A stretch of 59,925 bases of DNA from Myxococcota bacterium (GTDB taxonomy: Bacteria; Myxococcota_A; Polyangia; Fen-1088). The position numbers were made by a program, and so were the translations under genes. Below the pieces are notes generated by a model. That model made no database searches, had not been told where the DNA came from, and saw only the letters and a program-made list of their open reading frames with translations. This document shows, piece after piece, positions 17,190 to 26,832 of this stretch. The stretch is from positions 1 through 59,925 of the forward strand of contig JAICYS010000004.1 of assembly GCA_025934105.1 (NCBI GenBank), given 5' to 3'. How positions within the stretch are numbered: position 1 is the stretch's first letter; each line of letters opens with the position of its first letter.

Positions 17190-18988
17190 GCGCCGCCACT
17201 CCGGGCGACGAAGGGGGCCTGGACGCGCGCAAGCAGGCCATCCGCGGCGCGCTGGCCGAACTGGGCGCGCTGGCCGATCGCGCCGGCCTGCCGTTCGCCG
17301 CGCGCGACATCCGCGAGACGCGCCTGCCCAAGCTGGACGACGAGCGGTTCGTGGTCGTGGTGCTGGGCGAGTTCAATCACGGCAAGTCGACCTTCATCAA
17401 CGCGCTCTTGGGCGCGCCGCTGCTGCCGGTCGGCATCACGCCGACCACCGCCGTGCTGTCCCACGTCTCGTACGGCCCGCGGCGGACCGCGACGCTGGTC
17501 GGCGAGGACGGCACGCGCCGGCCGGCCGACGCCGCAACGCTGGAAGATTGGCTGACCGTGGAAGGCGAGGGTCCCGGCAAGGCGGCGGTCCACCACGTCG
17601 AGCTGACCGAGCCGGTGCCGTTGCTGCAGAACCAGGTGACGCTGGTCGACACCCCGGGCGTCAACGACATCAACGAGCAACGGGCGGAGATCACCTACGG
17701 CTACCTGCCGCGCGCCGACGCCGCCGTGTTCCTGCTGGACGCGACGCAGATCCTGACCGCGTCGGAGCGGCAGTTCCTCGAGGAGCGGATCCTGCGCTCG
17801 ACGCGCGATCGCCTGCTGTTCGTGATCGCCAAGACCGACCTTCTGAGCGACGCCGAGCTGGACGAAACCGTGGCCTTTGCCCGCAAGCACCTGGCCGCGA
17901 TCGTCCCCCAGCCGGCCATCTTCCCGGTCTCCGCCAAGCGCGCGCTGGCCGGCGATCGGGGCGGCTCGGGGCTGGACGCGTTCGTGGCGGCGCTGGGCGC
18001 CACCGTCGAAAATCAGCGCCGCAAGCTGCTGCTGGACAACGCGCTGGCGGACGCCGGCCGGCTGGCGGGGTTCATCCGCCAGAGCCTGGCCATCCGCCGC
18101 CGCTCGCTGGAGCTGCCGGTCGCCGAGCTGGAACAGCGCATCGGGCGCGCCAAAGAGCGGCTGACGTCGGGCAAGAAGGTGCTGGAGACGGCGGCCACGA
18201 CGGTGCGCGCCGAGACGGCGGCGCTGAAGGCGCGCGTCCGCCAGGACCTGGCCGATTTCACGGCACGGCTGCGCGAGTCGCTGGTGGCCGACCTCGAGAC
18301 CGCCGACGCCGGGGACATCCGGCGGTACCTGTCGTTCTTCGTGCAGGACACCTGGAAGGCCTGGACCGAGGCCGAGGGCCGGGTGATCGCCGCCGAGCTG
18401 GAACATCTGGCCGAGACGGTGATCCAGGTGGCGAACGAGAACGTGCGCGAGGTGATCGAAGGGGTGTCGACCGAGCTGGGCCCGGCGGAGACCAAGGTCG
18501 ACATCAAGGTGGACACGCTCAAGTACGACGCCTCGGTGTTCGCGCTGGGCGCGCTCGGCACCACCGTGTTCCTTTTCGTCGACGGGCTGGTGGGGGGCGT
18601 GCTGACGCTGGCCGCGCCGCTGCTGGCGTTCCTGTTGCGCGGCCGCGTCGCCGCGCAGGTGAAGGCCGAGGCCAAAGCGCAAGCCCCGCAGGCGGTGGAC
18701 CGGGTAGCGGCCCTGGTGGGCCCCAAGCTGGACGAGATCGTCGACGGGTTTGGCGCGCGGCTGCTCGAGTTCGTGGTGCAGGCCGGCGACGCGCTGGCGC
18801 GCGGCATCGCCGACGTCCTGGATCGCGCGCTGGTCGAGCGCCGCGCCTCCGACGCGGCCACCGCCGCCAAACCCGACGTGGCGGGCGTCGACGCCACGGT
18901 GGCCGACCTGCGGAAGCTCGAAGAGCGCATCGCCGACATCCGGCAGAAGATCTGGACCCCCGGCGCCGACGACCCCGCCGCAGGCTGA
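17186..18988 (+). CDS. Bacterial dynamin-like GTPase (first of a pair)
   Basis: A 600-residue large GTPase. GTP-binding motifs: P-loop GEFNHGKST (residues 61-69), switch-I threonines in TPTTAVLS, DTPGV at 155 and AKTD at 215-218. A long helical stalk-like region follows, with alternating charged heptads. A strongly hydrophobic segment at about residues 452-492 (TTVFLFVDGLVGG...LLAFLLRG) could be a membrane-inserting paddle or transmembrane hairpin. Bacterial dynamin-like proteins remodel or protect membranes and often occur as tandem pairs. GTG start overlaps the protease stop, and the stop overlaps the next ATG (TGATG), so three genes are coupled. Specific role unknown. Confidence 0.88.
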   Translation: MSAATPGDEGGLDARKQAIRGALAELGALADRAGLPFAARDIRETRLPKLDDERFVVVVLGEFNHGKSTFINALLGAPLLPVGITPTTAVLSHVSYGPRRTATLVGEDGTRRPADAATLEDWLTVEGEGPGKAAVHHVELTEPVPLLQNQVTLVDTPGVNDINEQRAEITYGYLPRADAAVFLLDATQILTASERQFLEERILRSTRDRLLFVIAKTDLLSDAELDETVAFARKHLAAIVPQPAIFPVSAKRALAGDRGGSGLDAFVAALGATVENQRRKLLLDNALADAGRLAGFIRQSLAIRRRSLELPVAELEQRIGRAKERLTSGKKVLETAATTVRAETAALKARVRQDLADFTARLRESLVADLETADAGDIRRYLSFFVQDTWKAWTEAEGRVIAAELEHLAETVIQVANENVREVIEGVSTELGPAETKVDIKVDTLKYDASVFALGALGTTVFLFVDGLVGGVLTLAAPLLAFLLRGRVAAQVKAEAKAQAPQAVDRVAALVGPKLDEIVDGFGARLLEFVVQAGDALARGIADVLDRALVERRASDAATAAKPDVAGVDATVADLRKLEERIADIRQKIWTPGADDPAAG

Positions 18989-21621
18989 TGGGCATCCTCG
19001 ACCGCATCGCCGGACGGCTCGAGGAGCTGGGCACGGACCGGCGGGTGGCCGTGGCGGCCGAGGTCGAGCACGCCCGGGACGTCGCGCCGCTGGACCCCGC
19101 CGAGGCCGAGCGGCTGCTGCGCGACCTGGTGGCGCGGGTGCCGGAGGCCGCCGAAGCCCACCTGGCGCTGGGCGAGCTGCTGGCGGGCCGGGGCCGGCTG
19201 GAGGAGGCCATCGGATCGCTGGGGCGCGCGGTCGATTTGGCGTCGGGCCACGCCGAGGCCTGGTGCGCGCTGGGCGAGACGCTGGGCAAGCTGGGGCGCG
19301 CCGAGCCCGCCCGCGACGCGCTTCATCGGGCGCTGTCGCTGGCGCTGGATCCGGCGTTGCGCCGGCGCGCCCACGCCGCGCTGGGGAACGTGCACGCGGC
19401 GGCGGGCTGGCTGGCCCAGGCGGCGCGCGAGCTGGCGAAGGCGATCGAGCTGGCGCCCCCGGGCGACGACGACCGGCAGGTGGCCGTCGCGTACGGGCGG
19501 GTGCTGGCGCGGATGGGCGAGCCCGAAGCCTCCGAATGGCTGACGCGAGCGGCGCGGGCTGACGGCGCCGACCCGTCGCTGTTCGGCGAGGCCGCGCGCG
19601 CCACGCGCGATCAGGCGCGCGCCGAGGCGCTCCTGCGCGAAGGCCTGCGCGGCGCGCCCGACAACGTCGCGCTGCGGGCGGACCTGGTCGGCTGGCTGCT
19701 GGCGGCCGGCTGCGGCGACGAGGCCCTGCCGCTGGCCGAGGAGACGACCCGCGCGGCGCCCGACGACCCGCGGTCCTGGCGGGCCCAGCGGCAAGCCCTG
19801 GCCGCCGCCGGCCGCTGGACCGACGCGCTGGCCGCCGCCGAGAAGGAGCGGGAGCTGGGCGCGCCGCCGCCCTTCGCCGATCGGGTGGCGCTGGCCCTGG
19901 GCGCGGAAGATCCCGATCGGCTGCGCGAACTGGCCCAGGCGGCCGATGCGGCTGACGGCGGGCTGTTCCTGGCGCTCGGTGCGTGGGTGAGCGGCCGCGC
20001 GGCGGAGGCCGATCGTTTGCGGTTGGGGCGGCTGGCTCCCGGTCCGGCCGCCCGCCGGTTCATCGCCCGGCCGGCGCTGGCCCCACCGCCTTCGGGCGAC
20101 CTGGCTGGCCTCCTCGGCTGGGCGCACGAGCTGACCAGCCACACGCCGGCGCTGCTCGGCCTGGCGCCGGCGGCGGCCCGCGCGCTGGAGGCGTTCGATC
20201 GGCCGCTGCTGGTGGCCGTGATGGGTGAGTTCAACGCCGGCAAATCGTCGTTCGTGAACGCGGTGTGCGGCGCGGATGTCGCGCCGACCGGCGTCACGCC
20301 GACGACGGCGACCATCAACGTGCTCCGCTTCGGTGAGCGGCCCGAGACGCGCGTGGTGCGCCACGACGGCAGCACCGAGGAGGTCCGCGCGGCGGACGCC
20401 GCCACCTTCCTGGGAAATTTGCGCGACGAAGAGGCGCGCGCCATCCGCTCGGTCGAGATCTTCTTGCCGGTCGAGGCCCTCCGCCGCGTCGAGATCGTCG
20501 ATACGCCCGGCCTGAACGCCATCCGTCCCGAGCACGAGCGGGTGGCCCGCGACTTCTTGCGCGACGCCGACGCCATCGTCTGGGTGTTCGCGGCCGGGCA
20601 GGCGGCGAAGGCGACCGAGCGCGAGGCGCTGGCGGTGGCGCGGGCCGCCGGCAAGCGCGTGATCGGTGTGGTGAACAAGATCGATCTGGCCGCGCCGCAC
20701 GAGCTGAGGGCCGTCGTCCGCCACGTCGAGACGACGCTGGGGGATCTGGTCGACTCGATCATCCCGTTCTCGGCGACCTCCGCCGCCGAGGCGCGGCGAG
20801 CCGGGCGCGCCGACCCGGGGCTGGAGGCGCTGACCGCCGCGCTCGAGCGCCGGTTCCTGGGCGACGCGCGGGCGCGCACGCGGCAGACGGCGCTGGGCCA
20901 GCTGCGCCGGTTGGTCGAGAGCACCCGCGCCGCCACGCCGCCGCCCGCGCGCCCCGACTTCGCGGCCGCGCGCGCCGCCGACGCGCGGCTGCAGCGCGAG
21001 GTGCTGAGCGCGATCGACGCCGAGCGGATCGCGCTCGGGGCACGGCTGGACGCCGGCTATCGCCGGACCGCCGTCGAGGTGCGGGACTTCGTCCAGCCGC
21101 GGAGCTGGCTGTTCGGCGAGAACCGCGCCACCGCCGCCGACGAGGAGTTTCTGGCCGAGCTGCTCGAGGACGCCGTCGCCGGCGCGCTCGAAGGGACGCG
21201 CGCCGCCGTGACCGGCGCGTTGCACGCCGCCGCGGCGGACCCCCAAGCGGCGGGGCAGGGGGACCCCGACCTGGCCGCGCGGGTGACCCGCACCGTCGGC
21301 GGGGCCCTGGACATCTTCGCCGCGTACGCGCGCGGCGCCATCCAGGCCGGTGTGGTGCCCGACTTTTTCCGGCAGCAACTGCCGCGGCTGCGGCTCGAGC
21401 TGGGCGCCATTCGCGAGGCGCTGGCCCGCCGGGCGCCCAGCCCGGAAGCGCCGCTCTTCGCCGGACTCCGGCGCGAGCTGGACCTGGTCTTCAGCGAGGC
21501 GGCTGCGGCCCTGGACGAGCGCGCCGCCGACGAGGAGATGCGGGCCGTCATTCGCGAAGAAAGCCTGGCCCGCCCCCTGGACGCGCTGGCGCAGGCCGTC
21601 GCGGCGCTGGAGGCCGCCTGA
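18988..21621 (+). CDS. Dynamin-like GTPase with N-terminal TPR array (second of a pair)
   Basis: An 877-residue protein with about 330 residues of TPR-like helical pairs (AEAHLALGELLAGRGRLEEA and similar) ahead of a dynamin-type GTPase domain. GTPase motifs: GEFNAGKSS at 413-421, TPTTATIN, DTPG at 505 and NKID at 563. The C-terminal 270 residues are helical and charged. A weakly hydrophobic patch (ALDIFAAYARGAIQAG) is present, but there is no obvious transmembrane pair, unlike its upstream partner. I infer a heteromeric pair in which this member brings TPR-mediated partner recruitment and the other anchors to the membrane. It converges on mutM with 3 bp between stops. Confidence 0.87.
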   Translation: MGILDRIAGRLEELGTDRRVAVAAEVEHARDVAPLDPAEAERLLRDLVARVPEAAEAHLALGELLAGRGRLEEAIGSLGRAVDLASGHAEAWCALGETLGKLGRAEPARDALHRALSLALDPALRRRAHAALGNVHAAAGWLAQAARELAKAIELAPPGDDDRQVAVAYGRVLARMGEPEASEWLTRAARADGADPSLFGEAARATRDQARAEALLREGLRGAPDNVALRADLVGWLLAAGCGDEALPLAEETTRAAPDDPRSWRAQRQALAAAGRWTDALAAAEKERELGAPPPFADRVALALGAEDPDRLRELAQAADAADGGLFLALGAWVSGRAAEADRLRLGRLAPGPAARRFIARPALAPPPSGDLAGLLGWAHELTSHTPALLGLAPAAARALEAFDRPLLVAVMGEFNAGKSSFVNAVCGADVAPTGVTPTTATINVLRFGERPETRVVRHDGSTEEVRAADAATFLGNLRDEEARAIRSVEIFLPVEALRRVEIVDTPGLNAIRPEHERVARDFLRDADAIVWVFAAGQAAKATEREALAVARAAGKRVIGVVNKIDLAAPHELRAVVRHVETTLGDLVDSIIPFSATSAAEARRAGRADPGLEALTAALERRFLGDARARTRQTALGQLRRLVESTRAATPPPARPDFAAARAADARLQREVLSAIDAERIALGARLDAGYRRTAVEVRDFVQPRSWLFGENRATAADEEFLAELLEDAVAGALEGTRAAVTGALHAAAADPQAAGQGDPDLAARVTRTVGGALDIFAAYARGAIQAGVVPDFFRQQLPRLRLELGAIREALARRAPSPEAPLFAGLRRELDLVFSEAAAALDERAADEEMRAVIREESLARPLDALAQAVAALEAA

Positions 21622-21624
21622 CCT

Positions 21625-22449
21625 TCAACGCCGCTGGCACTTCGGGCAGAAGAAGGTCGCCCGCCCGCCGTCGACGCGGCGGCGAATGAGCGCGCCGCAC
21701 CGCCGGCACGGCCCGCCCTGGCGGCCGTAGACCAGCAAGGCGCGCGCGTTGTCCCCGCTGTTGCCGTCGGCGTCGACGTAGTCGCGCAGCGTGGTCCCCC
21801 GGCGGGCGATTCCCCCCTCGAGCACGGCGCGGATCGCGTCCAGCAGCGCCGGCGCGCGCGAGGCCGCCCGCCGCGCGGGCGTGGCCGGGTGGATGCGCGC
21901 CCGGAACAGCGCCTCGGCCACGTAGATGTTCCCCAAACCGGCCACCCGCCGCTGGTCCAGCAGGAACGCCTTCACCGGCGCGCGCGACGCGGCCAGCAGG
22001 TCGCGAAGCCGGGGCGCGTCCAGATCGCTCAGGGGATCCGGCCCCAGCGCCGCCAGGACCGCCAGCGCCGCCAGCGGTGTTCCCGCCGCCACCCAGCCAA
22101 ACCGGCGCGCGTCGGCGAACCGCAGCTCGCCGCCCCCGTCCAGCGTGAACACCACGTGTGTATGCGGGGCGCGCGGCGCCTCGGCCGGCTGCACGCGCAA
22201 GCGCCCCGTCATCCCCAGGTGCACGACGATCCCCGCGCCCGCCTCCTCGACCTCGATCAGCAAGTACTTGCCGCGCCGGTGGACGCGCCGGATCGTGCGT
22301 CCCACGGCCACCGCCCGCAGCGCGCGCAGATCGACCGGCCGATTGAGGTGCAGCGGCAAGCCGCTGCCCCAGACGGCCTCCACCCGGCGGCCCCGCAGGA
22401 CGGGCGCCAGGCCGCGGGCGATCGTCTCGACCTCGGGCAGCTCGGGCAT
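21625..22449 (-). CDS. mutM: Formamidopyrimidine-DNA glycosylase
   Basis: Bifunctional base-excision repair enzyme that removes 8-oxoguanine and formamidopyrimidines and nicks the abasic site. The 274-residue protein begins MPELPEVET, giving the catalytic N-terminal Pro and Glu. It carries the lysine of RRGKYLLIE, the HLGMTGRL helix-turn region, GLGNIYVAEALF, and a C-terminal zinc finger (CRRCG...CPKC). ATG 22449 is fixed by that N-terminus. It is the last gene of a tight minus-strand group, 2 bp after rsmA. Confidence 0.96.
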   Translation of the reverse strand: MPELPEVETIARGLAPVLRGRRVEAVWGSGLPLHLNRPVDLRALRAVAVGRTIRRVHRRGKYLLIEVEEAGAGIVVHLGMTGRLRVQPAEAPRAPHTHVVFTLDGGGELRFADARRFGWVAAGTPLAALAVLAALGPDPLSDLDAPRLRDLLAASRAPVKAFLLDQRRVAGLGNIYVAEALFRARIHPATPARRAASRAPALLDAIRAVLEGGIARRGTTLRDYVDADGNSGDNARALLVYGRQGGPCRRCGALIRRRVDGGRATFFCPKCQRR

Positions 22450-22451
22450 CG

Positions 22452-23300
22452 TCAGCTCGTCGCCGCGAAAGCGTCGGCCAGGCGCGCGAACGCCGGCACC
22501 GAGAGCTCCTCGGCCCGCTCGGTCCCGGTCAGGCCCGCCGCCGCCAGCGCCGCGGCCGTGCGCTGGTCGCCAAAGCCGGCCAGGGCCCGGCGCAGCATCT
22601 TGCGCCGCGTGGCGAAGGCGCGCTTGACCACTTCGTCGAAGAGCGCCGCGTCCTTCACGGGCGCCAGCGGCGCCGGGCGCGGGACCAGGCGCAGCACCGA
22701 CGACATCACCGCCGGCGCCGGGTGAAACGAGCCGGGCTTCACGTCGAACAGGATCGCCGCCTCCGCGTTCTGCGCGACGGCCACCGTCAGCCGCCCGTAG
22801 ACGCGGCTGCCGGGCGGCGCCGTGATCCGCTTGGCCATCTCGCGCTGGATCATGATCACCGCGCGCGCGATCGCCCCGGCACGCCCCGCTTGCAGCAACG
22901 CCACAATGAGCGCGCTGGCGATCTGGTACGGAAGGTTCCCGACCACCACCAGCGGGCGCCCCGCCTGCCGCGCTTCGGCCACGAAATCGAAGTGCGCGGC
23001 GTCCGCCGCCCGAACCTCGACGCGGGCGCCGGCCAGCTCGCCCTGCAGCACCGTCACCATGTCCGGGTCGCGTTCCACGGCCACCACCCGCGCCGGCGGC
23101 GGCTCCAGCTCGGCCAGCGCGCGGGTCAGCGCGCCCAGCCCGGCCCCGATCTCGACCACCACGTCGTCGGGCCCGGCCTGAGTGGCGGCGGCGATGCGCG
23201 CCAGGACGGCCCGGTCGCGCAAGAAGTTCTGCCCCCACGACTTCTTGGCGGCCAGACCGTACCGCGCCAGCGTGCGGCGCGGATCTTCGCCGGCCGGCAT
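22452..23300 (-). CDS. rsmA: 16S rRNA adenine(1518/1519) dimethyltransferase
   Basis: Dimethylates two adjacent adenines near the 3' end of 16S rRNA during 30S maturation. The 282-residue protein has KKSWGQNFL at the N-terminus, the SAM-binding motif EIGAGLGALT, the acidic VERD, the catalytic NLPYQIAS and FHPAPAV. ATG 23300 overlaps the last base of the tsaD stop (TGATG arrangement), indicating coupling. Confidence 0.96.
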   Translation of the reverse strand: MPAGEDPRRTLARYGLAAKKSWGQNFLRDRAVLARIAAATQAGPDDVVVEIGAGLGALTRALAELEPPPARVVAVERDPDMVTVLQGELAGARVEVRAADAAHFDFVAEARQAGRPLVVVGNLPYQIASALIVALLQAGRAGAIARAVIMIQREMAKRITAPPGSRVYGRLTVAVAQNAEAAILFDVKPGSFHPAPAVMSSVLRLVPRPAPLAPVKDAALFDEVVKRAFATRRKMLRRALAGFGDQRTAAALAAAGLTGTERAEELSVPAFARLADAFAATS

Positions 23301-24328
23301 CAATCGCGAATCAGCGGCTGCCCGACTTCCAGGGGCAGGCCGGGATCGACCGCCAGGTCCAGCCCGGCGCGCTGGCCGCGCTGGAACAGCGCCGTCCCCT
23401 CGGCGGCGATCATGGCGGCGTTGTCGGTGCACCGCTTGGGCGGGGGAATGAACAGCGCAAACCCGTCCGCCTGCGACGCGGCCGCCAGCGCGTTGCGCAG
23501 ACCCCGGTTGGCCGCCACCCCGCCGCACACAATCAGCGTGTCCAGCCCCTCCCGCTGCAGCGCCCGCCGGGACTTGCGCACCAGCACGTCGACCACCGCG
23601 GCCTGGAAGCTGGCGCAGAAGTCGGCCAGTGCCTGCGCTTCCGGCACGCCCGTTTGCGCCAGACGCGTCGCCACCGCCGTCTTCAGCCCCGAGAAGCTGA
23701 AATCCAGGTCGTCGCGGGCGGGCAGCGCCCGCGGCAATTCGACGGCGCCCGGATCGCCGGTGGCCGCCAGCTTGTCGATCTTCACGCCCCCCGGATATCC
23801 CAGGCCCAGCAGCTTGCCGACCTTGTCGAACGCCTCGCCGGCCGCGTCGTCGCGCGTCGAGCCCAGCAGCCGGGTGCGCCCCGGCTCGTCGACCCGGATC
23901 AACGCCGTGTGTCCGCCGGAGACCAGCAGCGCCAGGTGCGGGAACTTGGGAACGGCGTCGTCGGTGAGAAAGACCGCCGCCAAGTGTCCAGCCAGGTGGT
24001 TGACGCCGATCAGCGGCTTGCCCAGCGCGAACGCCAGCGACTTCGCCGTCTCGACGCCGACCAGCAGCGCGCCCACCAATCCGGGACCGCACGTCACCGC
24101 GATGGCGTCCAGATCGGCGAAGGCGAGCCCGGCGTCCGCGACCGCCCGCCGCAGCACCGGCACGATGGTCGCCAGGTGCTGGCGCGACGCGACCTCCGGA
24201 ACGACGCCTCCGTACTGGGCGTGCACCAGGATCTGCGACGCGACCACGTCCGCGCGCACGCGCCGGCCGTCCTCGACGACCGCCGCCGCCGTCTCGTCGC
24301 ACGACGTCTCGATCCCCAGCACCAGCAT
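23300..24328 (-). CDS. tsaD: tRNA N6-threonylcarbamoyladenosine transferase subunit TsaD
   Basis: Catalytic subunit of the complex that transfers the threonylcarbamoyl group to A37 of ANN-decoding tRNAs. The 342-residue length and motifs match the family: GIETSCDETAAAVV at the N-terminus, the metal-binding NHLAGHLAAV, LVSGGHTALI, DDAAGEAFDKVG and GGVAANRGLR. Start 24328 overlaps the stop of the receiver-PATAN-TPR gene by one base. The other subunits (TsaB, TsaE, TsaC) are not in this window. Confidence 0.96.
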   Translation of the reverse strand: MLVLGIETSCDETAAAVVEDGRRVRADVVASQILVHAQYGGVVPEVASRQHLATIVPVLRRAVADAGLAFADLDAIAVTCGPGLVGALLVGVETAKSLAFALGKPLIGVNHLAGHLAAVFLTDDAVPKFPHLALLVSGGHTALIRVDEPGRTRLLGSTRDDAAGEAFDKVGKLLGLGYPGGVKIDKLAATGDPGAVELPRALPARDDLDFSFSGLKTAVATRLAQTGVPEAQALADFCASFQAAVVDVLVRKSRRALQREGLDTLIVCGGVAANRGLRNALAAASQADGFALFIPPPKRCTDNAAMIAAEGTALFQRGQRAGLDLAVDPGLPLEVGQPLIRD

Positions 24329-26760
24329 CAGGGCTTCCCCAGCCGCTCGACGATGGCTTGCACGTCGGCCGCCTTCGAGCCGTGCGGCTCCAGCTCGAGA
24401 TATCGCTGATAGGCGTGCTTGGCTTCGCTCATTTCTCCGGCGTCCTGGTGAATCCCTGCGATGACGAGATACGCGTCGGCGAGCTTCGCGTCCAGCTTGA
24501 CCGCGCGTTCAGCGGCGGCCAACGCCTCCGGCCGCCGGTTCCGATTGAAAAGAACGTGCGACAGGATGCCGTTCGCCTCCGCCGAATCCGGGTTCGCGTC
24601 GCGCGCCGCCGTGCAAGCCGCCTCGGCGTCCTTCATGCGCGCCTCTTGATACGCCATCCGGCAGGCGCCCAGCAACGCCGGCGCCTCGCTGGCCCAGGCT
24701 CGCGCCAGCTTCGGGTCGGCCACCCGCTCGTCGATCCCGTCGCGGGTCGCCACGGCCGCCCGCTGGACGTCCAGCTCGGCCCGCGCCGCCGGCCGGGGCA
24801 TGGGCGTGGACGCAACCGGCGCCGCGCCGGGATTGGGCCTGGCGTCGCCGTCGTCCGAGCCGCCGCCGTGACGCATCCCCAGGACCGTCGCGCCGGCCAC
24901 CAGCATGACCAGGGCGGCCAGCGACCCCAGCAGCCACCCGCGGCGCCGGCGCGGCACCGCGAGTTCGTCCTCCGGCTCGGGCGCCGGGACGCGGCGGGTC
25001 TCGGCGGCCCGCTCGATCGCGGTGGCCCGCACCAGCTCGGTGGTGGCCCGCGGCGAGGGCTCGAGCGGCGGCCCGTCGACGAGAGGCGGCGGCTCGTCCA
25101 GCGCACGGGCGCTCCCGGGTGGCGTCAGCGACTGCGACGGGCGCACGAAGAACCGCGCGTTCTCTTCACGCAGGTGCGCCAGCCGCTCTTCGGCGGCCGG
25201 CGAGGTGCTGGCCCTTGGGCTGCGCGCCCGCATGATGATTTCGCCGGACGCCGCGCGCTTTTCGGGGACGGTGGGCAGCGCGGAGTCGCCGCCGCCGATC
25301 GCCGGGGCGGTGTCGCCGATCGCGCCCGCCAGGCGCCGCGGGTCGAGGATCGGCGTGGCATCCTCGTCGATCTTTTCTTCGATCTTTTCTTCGGGCACGG
25401 CCACCGCTTGGACGGCGGGTTCGAACGCCGGCGGCGCTGCCTCCTCGTCCGCGGCAGGCGCGGCGGTCCGCGCGCCCTCGGCCAGTTCTTTGCCCAGCCC
25501 CGGCAGCGTGGACGGCCGCGACGATGGGGGGTCCGGCGGCGGCTCTTCGTCCGCGTTCAGCCGATCGGTGAAGCGCGCCTTCAGCTCCTCGTCGACGGGC
25601 TCGGGCGCGTCCTCCGCCAGGAGGTCCAGCGGCTCGGGGGCGCGCGCGTGAAGGCCGGACGTCGCGTCGGGCGCGTCGGCGAACAGTTCACGCTCGTTGC
25701 GGGGCGGCACGCGGAACGGACCGGCTGCGTCGGACAGCCAGCCTTCCATGTCGCTGCCGACGATGTCGTCGTCCGAGACGGAGATGCTCGCGTCGTGAAT
25801 GATTCGTTCGTGGCAAAGCCGGCCGATGACCGCCGCCGCGTGCAGGTCGGGAAGGCCGGAGTCGTCGATGACGTGCAGCAGGGTCCGCATGCCGTCGAAC
25901 AGCCGCAGGACCCGGTTCACCTCGTCGGGAATGTCGGCCAGCCGCTCGGCCAGGACGCGGTAGTCGACCTCGAAGATGGTGTCGAGCGCGGGCAAGCCCG
26001 CCAGCAGGCGCTGCCACTCGTCGACGCGCGCCAGCGCCTCGATCAGCAGGTCCTGCGCCGGCATCTCCACGATGTCCTTGCGGCGGATGTTCTTCCACTC
26101 GACCTCGAGCCGCCCGGCCGTCCAGCAGAACAGGCGATAGACCGCGTCGCGGCCCGACAGGCGCCCGACCTCCGCGTCGACGACGTTGCCCTGGCGAAAG
26201 TAAATTTCGCCGCGCGCCCCGCTGGGCGCCGTGATCGACGCCAAGCCCGATTTCTGGTGCGCGGCGGCCGCGCGAATCAGATCGACCAGCGGCAGATCGC
26301 CGATGTCGCTGACGAACCGCCCGCCGACGCCCGTCGGTTCGGACGCGCGCGCGGACAGCTCCAGACGCTCGCGCTCGCGCCGTTGCAGCAAGGCGCGCGC
26401 GCGCGCCACCACCTCTTGGACGTAGATCGGTTTGACGACGAAGTCGTCCGCGCCGGCCTCCAACCCGCGGGTCTTGTTCTCCAGGCCCGGCTCGGCGATG
26501 AACACCACGGCCGGTGCCAGCCGCTCCGTCGCCTGCTTCGCCCGGCGGCACAGCTCGAGCCCCGCCGGGTCCACGGCGCCGGCGATGACCAGGTCGGGCC
26601 CGTCAGCCAAGCGGCGCAGCCCCTCGTCGGTGGTGCTGGCCACGCTGACGACGAACCCCGCGTGGCGCAGGCTGTGGTCCAGGATGCCGCGGAGAGCTTC
26701 GTCCTCCTCGACGATCAGAATCGTCTGCGCCGCCCGCTCCGGTCTGCTCTGCGTCTCCAT
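24328..26760 (-). CDS. Degenerate receiver + PATAN/DUF4388 + transmembrane + TPR protein
   Basis: An 810-residue multidomain protein. Residues about 12-130 are a receiver-like fold whose usual phospho-acceptor position reads DLVIAGAVDPAG, so it probably is not phosphorylated in the standard way. Residues about 145-260 match the PATAN/DUF4388 type (FVSDIGDLPLVDLIRAAA). A long Pro/Glu/Ala-rich low-complexity linker follows, then one transmembrane helix at about 605-628 (GWLLGSLAALVMLVAGATVL) and C-terminal TPRs. The layout suggests a cytoplasmic sensor region linked through the inner membrane to a periplasmic TPR array. A perfect TATAAT on the minus strand lies 21 nt ahead of the ATG. It heads the tsaD-rsmA-mutM unit. 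Confidence 0.8.
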   Translation of the reverse strand: METQSRPERAAQTILIVEEDEALRGILDHSLRHAGFVVSVASTTDEGLRRLADGPDLVIAGAVDPAGLELCRRAKQATERLAPAVVFIAEPGLENKTRGLEAGADDFVVKPIYVQEVVARARALLQRRERERLELSARASEPTGVGGRFVSDIGDLPLVDLIRAAAAHQKSGLASITAPSGARGEIYFRQGNVVDAEVGRLSGRDAVYRLFCWTAGRLEVEWKNIRRKDIVEMPAQDLLIEALARVDEWQRLLAGLPALDTIFEVDYRVLAERLADIPDEVNRVLRLFDGMRTLLHVIDDSGLPDLHAAAVIGRLCHERIIHDASISVSDDDIVGSDMEGWLSDAAGPFRVPPRNERELFADAPDATSGLHARAPEPLDLLAEDAPEPVDEELKARFTDRLNADEEPPPDPPSSRPSTLPGLGKELAEGARTAAPAADEEAAPPAFEPAVQAVAVPEEKIEEKIDEDATPILDPRRLAGAIGDTAPAIGGGDSALPTVPEKRAASGEIIMRARSPRASTSPAAEERLAHLREENARFFVRPSQSLTPPGSARALDEPPPLVDGPPLEPSPRATTELVRATAIERAAETRRVPAPEPEDELAVPRRRRGWLLGSLAALVMLVAGATVLGMRHGGGSDDGDARPNPGAAPVASTPMPRPAARAELDVQRAAVATRDGIDERVADPKLARAWASEAPALLGACRMAYQEARMKDAEAACTAARDANPDSAEANGILSHVLFNRNRRPEALAAAERAVKLDAKLADAYLVIAGIHQDAGEMSEAKHAYQRYLELEPHGSKAADVQAIVERLGKP

Positions 26761-26832
26761 CGATTGCCGCTGTCGTCCGGCATTATATGCGTTCCGGAGC
26801 CGCCCTTCCCGTTCGGCGCAATATGCTGATAG

